DNA of 55,644 nt from Dysgonamonadaceae bacterium (lineage in GTDB: Bacteria; Bacteroidota; Bacteroidia; Bacteroidales; Azobacteroidaceae). Positions 52,176-55,644 of this stretch are shown here, in pieces (positions within the stretch are counted from its first letter, which is position 1; each line of letters begins with the position of its first letter). A program made the translations under genes and the position numbers. The notes under the pieces were generated by a model, which was given only the letters and a program-made list of their open reading frames with translations, was not told the origin of the DNA and made no database searches. The stretch is from contig JAISUK010000021.1 of assembly GCA_031272075.1 (NCBI GenBank), forward strand, positions 1 to 55,644, read 5' to 3'.

Positions 52176-53507
52176 ATGTACTATATAGGAATTGATATCG
52201 GAACAAGTTCGCTTTGTGGCGTGATATATAACCCTGAAACAAAATCTGTTGCCTCCATATCCAAAGATAACAAGGCAAATATACGCTCTTCATTGGCCTG
52301 GGAAAGCGTACAGGATCCTTCGTTAATTATGGATACCGTGATGGAGATACTTCGGGAGTTCACAGATCAATATGCTGATATCAAAGGAATTGGAGTGACA
52401 GGACAAATGCACGGAATCCTTTATGTTGATGAAAAAGGAAACGCCTTGTCGCCACTCTACACCTGGTTGGATGGCAGAGGCAATTTGCCTTTCAACGGGC
52501 ATCGCACTTATGTCGAGCGCCTGTCCGACTTGTCAGGCTATTCGCTGGCGACCGGTTACGGGGCGGTCACTCATTTTTATAATTTGCAAAACAATCTTGT
52601 GCCTGCGAAAGCTGTAAAGATTTGTACAATAATGGATTATGTAGTAATGAAACTCGCAGGACGATCGACGCCGCTGACAGATTACGCCAATGGCGCTTCA
52701 TTCGGTTTTTTCGATCTGAAAAATCTGTGTTTTGATACCGCATCGCTCGAAAAAGCCGACATTGACAGCTCCATGATGCCCGACACTGTCGAGGCGGGCG
52801 TCCTGGCAGGCTATTTCGCTGATAAGATACCTGTCTACGCTGCTACCGGCGACAATCAGGCGAGTTTTCTCGGTTCTGTCGGCGACATTGCCCATTCTAT
52901 CCATATCACAGTGGGCACCAGCAGCCAGTTGTCAGTGTATTCAAAAGACTTTGTGAAAGTGGAACAGCTTGATACTCGCCCATTTCCCGGAGGAGGGTAC
53001 ATCCTTGTTGGCGCCGCTTTGTGCGGAGGACTTTCGCTGACTGTCCTTAAATCATTCTTTGCAAATACATTGAAACTTTTTGGCGCAACTACTGATGATT
53101 CCATCGATTTATACGAGAAAATGACAGTTGTTGCGGAAAGCGCAGTATCGAACGATTTTCCTGTCGTCGAAACAACCTTCAACGGCACTCGCCTTGAGCC
53201 ATCGAAAAGAGGCGCCATTTTCAATATTTCCACCACAAACTTCACTCCTGAAAACCTGATAACAGGCTTTTTGAAAGGAATTGCGTCTGAATTATATGCC
53301 TTTTATGAACGCATTCCGGACGAGATAAAAAAGAATAAAAACACATTGGTCGGTTCGGGCAATGGACTTAAAAAGAATCCGTTGCTGGCAAAAATCATTG
53401 AGAATCGGTTTAATTGCAAATTAATTCTTTCCGAGCGCGACGAAGAAGCAGCTTTGGGCGCCTGTTTTCTGCATGTAGACGGTGATGGTTGCAACTATTT
53501 TGCCTGA
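52176..53507 (+). CDS. FGGY-family carbohydrate kinase, sedoheptulokinase-like
   Basis: 443 residues, cytoplasmic. YYIGIDIGTSSLCGVIYN is the N-terminal phosphate loop of the ASKHA fold; GVTGQMHGILY and the central ATGDNQASFLGSV (catalytic Asp) and GSGNGLKKNPLLAKIIENRF (adenosine loop) follow. The GQMHG and GDNQAS forms resemble sedoheptulokinase and related ketose kinases more than xylulokinase. It would phosphorylate the sugar imported by the MFS protein. Twelve bases from the GH32-like gene, last gene of the operon. Confidence 0.85.
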   Translation: MYYIGIDIGTSSLCGVIYNPETKSVASISKDNKANIRSSLAWESVQDPSLIMDTVMEILREFTDQYADIKGIGVTGQMHGILYVDEKGNALSPLYTWLDGRGNLPFNGHRTYVERLSDLSGYSLATGYGAVTHFYNLQNNLVPAKAVKICTIMDYVVMKLAGRSTPLTDYANGASFGFFDLKNLCFDTASLEKADIDSSMMPDTVEAGVLAGYFADKIPVYAATGDNQASFLGSVGDIAHSIHITVGTSSQLSVYSKDFVKVEQLDTRPFPGGGYILVGAALCGGLSLTVLKSFFANTLKLFGATTDDSIDLYEKMTVVAESAVSNDFPVVETTFNGTRLEPSKRGAIFNISTTNFTPENLITGFLKGIASELYAFYERIPDEIKKNKNTLVGSGNGLKKNPLLAKIIENRFNCKLILSERDEEAALGACFLHVDGDGCNYFA

Positions 53508-53742
53508 TCACAGAAACAAAAAAGCATAGATACGTTGAAAGATGTTGGTTTTTTCTCCCAGGCAGCGATGTCTTCCGGCGTAGGTTGATAGTTTTTGTCT
53601 GCCCAGCTGTATTGCCCGCCATGCGAACATACTTCGCGTCATTGTAATATTCGCCGTCTTTCTCGGCTTTCTCACTCAGTATTTGCCTTGCGTTCTGCAA
53701 ATACCGTTCTGCTTCTCTGATAGGATGTCTTAATATAGCCAT
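53410..53742 (-). pseudogene. DUF5618 gene stub
   Basis: From ATG at 53742 the frame reads MAILRHPIREAERYLQNARQ, ILSEKAEKDGEYYNDAKYVR, MAGNTA, the N-terminal half of DUF5618. After about 46 codons it leaves the family and continues as low-information sequence overlapping the kinase gene on the other strand. A neighbouring frame past the junction reads YSWADKNYQPTPEDIAAWEK, the likely end of a different gene. A deletion scar of the same type as at 13028 and 38010. Confidence 0.65.
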
Positions 53743-53817
53743 TAGTTTTCGTTAAAATTTACGCTGTAAAAATATAAATTTATTTTGATATTTTGCCCGC
53801 ATTCTTTATAAATGTAC

Positions 53818-53825
53818 TACCTTTG
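53818..53825 (+). promoter_or_regulatory. -7 element of the ECF sigma gene
   Basis: TACCTTTG matches TAnnTTTG, 16 bases before the ATG at 53842; TTTG at 53792-53795 may be the -33 element with a 22-base spacer. Confidence 0.5.
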
Positions 53826-53841
53826 CCTTGCTAAATGATAA

Positions 53842-54399
53842 ATGGAGCAAAATATTATTAACTCGATTGATGTGGAACAATTGGCGGCTCGCGATCATGA
53901 TGCCTTTCGCCGCTTGTTTATGTGCTATTTCCCGAAAGTGAAACGTTTTATCACCTATTTTGTGAAAAAGGAAACAGTGGCGGAAGAATTGTCGCAAGAC
54001 CTGTTTGAAACAGTCTGGAAGCATTGCGAGATGCTGCGCAACATTCAATCGCTGAATGCTTATATGTTTCGGATGGCAAAGAATGCCGCAATTAACTATT
54101 TGAATCACAAAACAGTAGAAGACAACTATTTATCGTCATATATTCCCGATGAGGTTTATTCGCCCGAAGATGAAATCTATGCCAAAGAATTGGCATTGCT
54201 GATTCGGCTGACCGTCGAACAAATGCCTCAGCAGCGACGCCGGATCTTCGAGATGAGCCGTATACAACATCTTAAAAATGCGGAAATTGCGGAAAAATTA
54301 CAAATTTCAAAAAAGACGGTGGAGAATCATTTGAATCTGGCGCTTAAACAGATTCGCGAGGTTACCATGCTGATCGGCTTGTTTTTTATGGTGCAATAG
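53842..54399 (+). CDS. ECF RNA polymerase sigma factor (FecI-like)
   Basis: 185 residues. Region 2 (DHDAFRRLFMCYFPKVKRFITYF, EELSQDLFETVWKHCE) and region 4 with its helix-turn-helix (MPQQRRRIFEMSRIQHLKNAEIAEKL, KTVENHLNLALKQIRE) are complete. It directs RNA polymerase to the promoters of the receptor locus that follows when released by the FecR protein encoded 90 bases downstream. Standard Bacteroidales trans-envelope signalling unit. Confidence 0.93.
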   Translation: MEQNIINSIDVEQLAARDHDAFRRLFMCYFPKVKRFITYFVKKETVAEELSQDLFETVWKHCEMLRNIQSLNAYMFRMAKNAAINYLNHKTVEDNYLSSYIPDEVYSPEDEIYAKELALLIRLTVEQMPQQRRRIFEMSRIQHLKNAEIAEKLQISKKTVENHLNLALKQIREVTMLIGLFFMVQ

Positions 54400-54489
54400 A
54401 CGCACTTCCCATCCCGATTAAGATTTTTTTTATTCCCATTGGGTGTAAACAAGAAATTACTTGTCTTAATAAATGAATAGTGAAAAAAT

Positions 54490-55482
54490 ATGACAAAAGT
54501 ACGTGATATAATTGAGGCCTATTTCTCAAAAAATCAGCCGGAAGATCTGCAAAAGAGCTTTGTTTTGTGGTTGTGCGAAGCACGCGACAGCCTCGAAAAA
54601 GACGAAGTGCTTTTCGGAATATGGGAAAATATCCAGGCGGATGCGGATGCTTCGACCGAACAATCGTTCAGGGATGTGATGGCAAAAGCAAGCGGCGAAT
54701 CAACCTCACACCTTGCTGTCCGACGTGCATGGAAAAAATGGTCGCGCGCAGCTGCCGTACTGCTCCTGCCATTGTTGTCTATGGCGCTTACTTACGTCTA
54801 TATGCAACATCACAACGCTTCGCAAAATGCGGATCTGCAATGGACGGAATGTATCGTCCCGAACGGAGAGTTGCGTAGTGTGACATTGCCCGATTCCTCG
54901 AAAGTGCAACTGAATGCCGGCAGCATCCTGATTTATCCGCAACATTTCGGACGAACCCGACAAGTGTATCTCAACGGCGAAGCCTATTTTTCGGTGACGC
55001 ACAATCGGCAGCATCCTTTTATCGTCAAGACAGGTGATCTGAATGTCGAAGTGCTGGGAACGGTTTTTGACGTGTCGGCTTTTGCCAACGACGAACAGTC
55101 GTTCGTCACCCTGGAATCGGGGAAAGTCAATGTACAGTTTCGCGACAATCGACATCCGGCAGTCACCTTGTCGCCGAACGAACAAGTCTGCCTCAATCAT
55201 ATCAAAGGAACCGTTGAAAAAAGAACAGTCAATGTGGCTCCTGTGATTGCCTGGACGCAAGGAAACTTGATTATCAGTCGTTTGCGTATCGAAGAAATCG
55301 CCAGGATTATTGAACGCAAATACAACCTGAAAGTCTATGTCAATTCCGGTCGTTATCCCAATGAATTGATTTCCATGAAATTGATGCATGATGAAGGTGT
55401 GTCGGAGATGATGGAAATTCTGCAAGATCTGGTTCCAAAATTAAAATACAAAATCGAAAACGATGAATTATATATTTATTAG
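54490..55482 (+). CDS. FecR-family anti-sigma factor
   Basis: 330 residues. A cytoplasmic N-terminal part (about 1-85) that binds the sigma factor, one membrane helix (about 90-106, AAAVLLLPLLSMALTYVY), a periplasmic FecR domain (ECIVPNGELRSVTLPDSSKV, LNGEAYFSVTHNRQHPFIV) and a C-terminal DUF4974/STN-like domain (LRIEEIARIIERKYNLKVYV). It senses the STN domain of the receptor encoded next and controls the ECF sigma factor upstream. Confidence 0.93.
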   Translation: MTKVRDIIEAYFSKNQPEDLQKSFVLWLCEARDSLEKDEVLFGIWENIQADADASTEQSFRDVMAKASGESTSHLAVRRAWKKWSRAAAVLLLPLLSMALTYVYMQHHNASQNADLQWTECIVPNGELRSVTLPDSSKVQLNAGSILIYPQHFGRTRQVYLNGEAYFSVTHNRQHPFIVKTGDLNVEVLGTVFDVSAFANDEQSFVTLESGKVNVQFRDNRHPAVTLSPNEQVCLNHIKGTVEKRTVNVAPVIAWTQGNLIISRLRIEEIARIIERKYNLKVYVNSGRYPNELISMKLMHDEGVSEMMEILQDLVPKLKYKIENDELYIY

Positions 55483-55496
55483 AAATCAAAAGATCA

Positions 55497-55517
55497 TTGA
55501 ACGTTTGAACGTTTGAA
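55497..55517 (+). repeat. 8-bp tandem repeat in the leader of the last gene
   Basis: TTGAACGT occurs twice and then partly a third time, 34 bases before the receptor's first possible ATG. Confidence 0.8.
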
Positions 55518-55550
55518 AAAGTAAAAATCTTTATCTATTATTTATTATTT

Positions 55551-55644
55551 ATGTTTAATATAAAATTTATGAGACAATTATCTCACAGAAGCGCTATCTT
55601 GCTTCTATGCTTTTTCGGACTTTTTGCTACAACAAAAGCCCAGA
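55551..55644 (+). CDS. TonB-dependent receptor, N-terminal part (cut by window end)
   Basis: Only the first 31 codons are present, MFNIKFMRQL followed by a hydrophobic signal peptide ending ATTKA-Q. ATG 55569 (MRQLSHRS) is an equally good start. By position after an ECF sigma and FecR pair it should be a SusC/TonB receptor with an STN domain; this rests on context, not on visible receptor domains. Confidence 0.6.
   Translation, partial: MFNIKFMRQLSHRSAILLLCFFGLFATTKAQ

Noticed and set aside
1-55644. tRNA, rRNA or known riboswitches
   Set aside because: I looked through the intergenic stretches and saw no cloverleaf-like or rRNA sequence; a covariance-model search would settle it.

Overview
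The window comes from a member of the Bacteroidales (phylum Bacteroidota). The signs are two complete SusC/SusD loci plus the start of a third TonB-dependent receptor, an ECF sigma factor with a FecR anti-sigma factor, Bacteroides-type promoters (-7 element TAnnTTTG), many lipoproteins with Bacteroidales-only domains (DUF4843, PKD-like, DUF4959/5126/5000, DUF4998), a FeoA-FeoB fusion and one protein with a type IX secretion sorting domain. Genus and species cannot be fixed by reading alone.

Layout. 0-3.7 kb: a DUF2891 protein, then a clan GH-A lipoprotein and a GH43 lipoprotein. 3.7-12.7 kb: housekeeping and envelope genes (small orphan, zinc-ribbon Nudix hydrolase, large TPR protein with a partner outer-membrane barrel, topA, a small secreted protein). 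12.7-14.5 kb: a scarred islet holding a nucleotidyltransferase stub joined to the C-terminal part of an AlbA_2/Schlafen-type ATPase, bracketed by two 42-bp palindromic direct repeats. 14.6-22.1 kb: SusC(STN)/SusD/DUF4843/PKD-like locus, probably an importer without its own enzymes. 22.1-25.7 kb: GldA-like ATPase and a GldF-GldG fusion. 25.7-27.8 kb: a second, intact AlbA_2 gene between 37-bp direct repeats. 27.9-35.4 kb: rpe, comEC, two glycosyltransferases, and on the minus strand feoAB with its Cys-rich partner. 35.7-38.2 kb: T9SS-exported phytase-like protein, a DUF3791-DUF3990 pair, an ECF sigma stub. 38.2-53.5 kb: a second polysaccharide utilisation locus (GH-A lipoprotein, sialidase-like fragment, divergent GntR/LacI-type regulator, SusC, SusD, two lipoproteins, MFS sugar transporter, GH32-like enzyme, FGGY sugar kinase). 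53.4-55.6 kb: a DUF5618 stub, then an ECF sigma / FecR / TonB-receptor signalling cassette cut by the window end.

The most unusual thing in the window is a dispersed 90-bp repeat, five full copies plus three 3' tails and one 5' head, that begins and ends exactly with ATGAAA. In every full copy the second ATGAAA either is the start of an unrelated gene (SusC, glycosyltransferase, FeoB, GH32-like lipoprotein) or opens a 12-codon ORF whose stop overlaps the next gene's start (GH-A lipoprotein). The first ATGAAA opens a four-codon ORF (Met-Lys-Arg-Ala-stop) conserved in all copies. Inside the repeat a second short frame runs into the downstream gene with an ATGA overlap in three copies, and CATACG ... 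CGTATG can pair so as to cover the start codon in all five. It looks like an element that sits at, or inserts into, Met-Lys start codons and supplies a new translated or structured leader. I do not recognise it as a described family.

A second theme is gene stubs: the intact 5' ends of a nucleotidyltransferase, an ECF sigma factor and a DUF5618 gene, plus a sialidase-like fragment, each joined abruptly to unrelated sequence at module boundaries. These suggest repeated small deletions in the accessory parts of this region.
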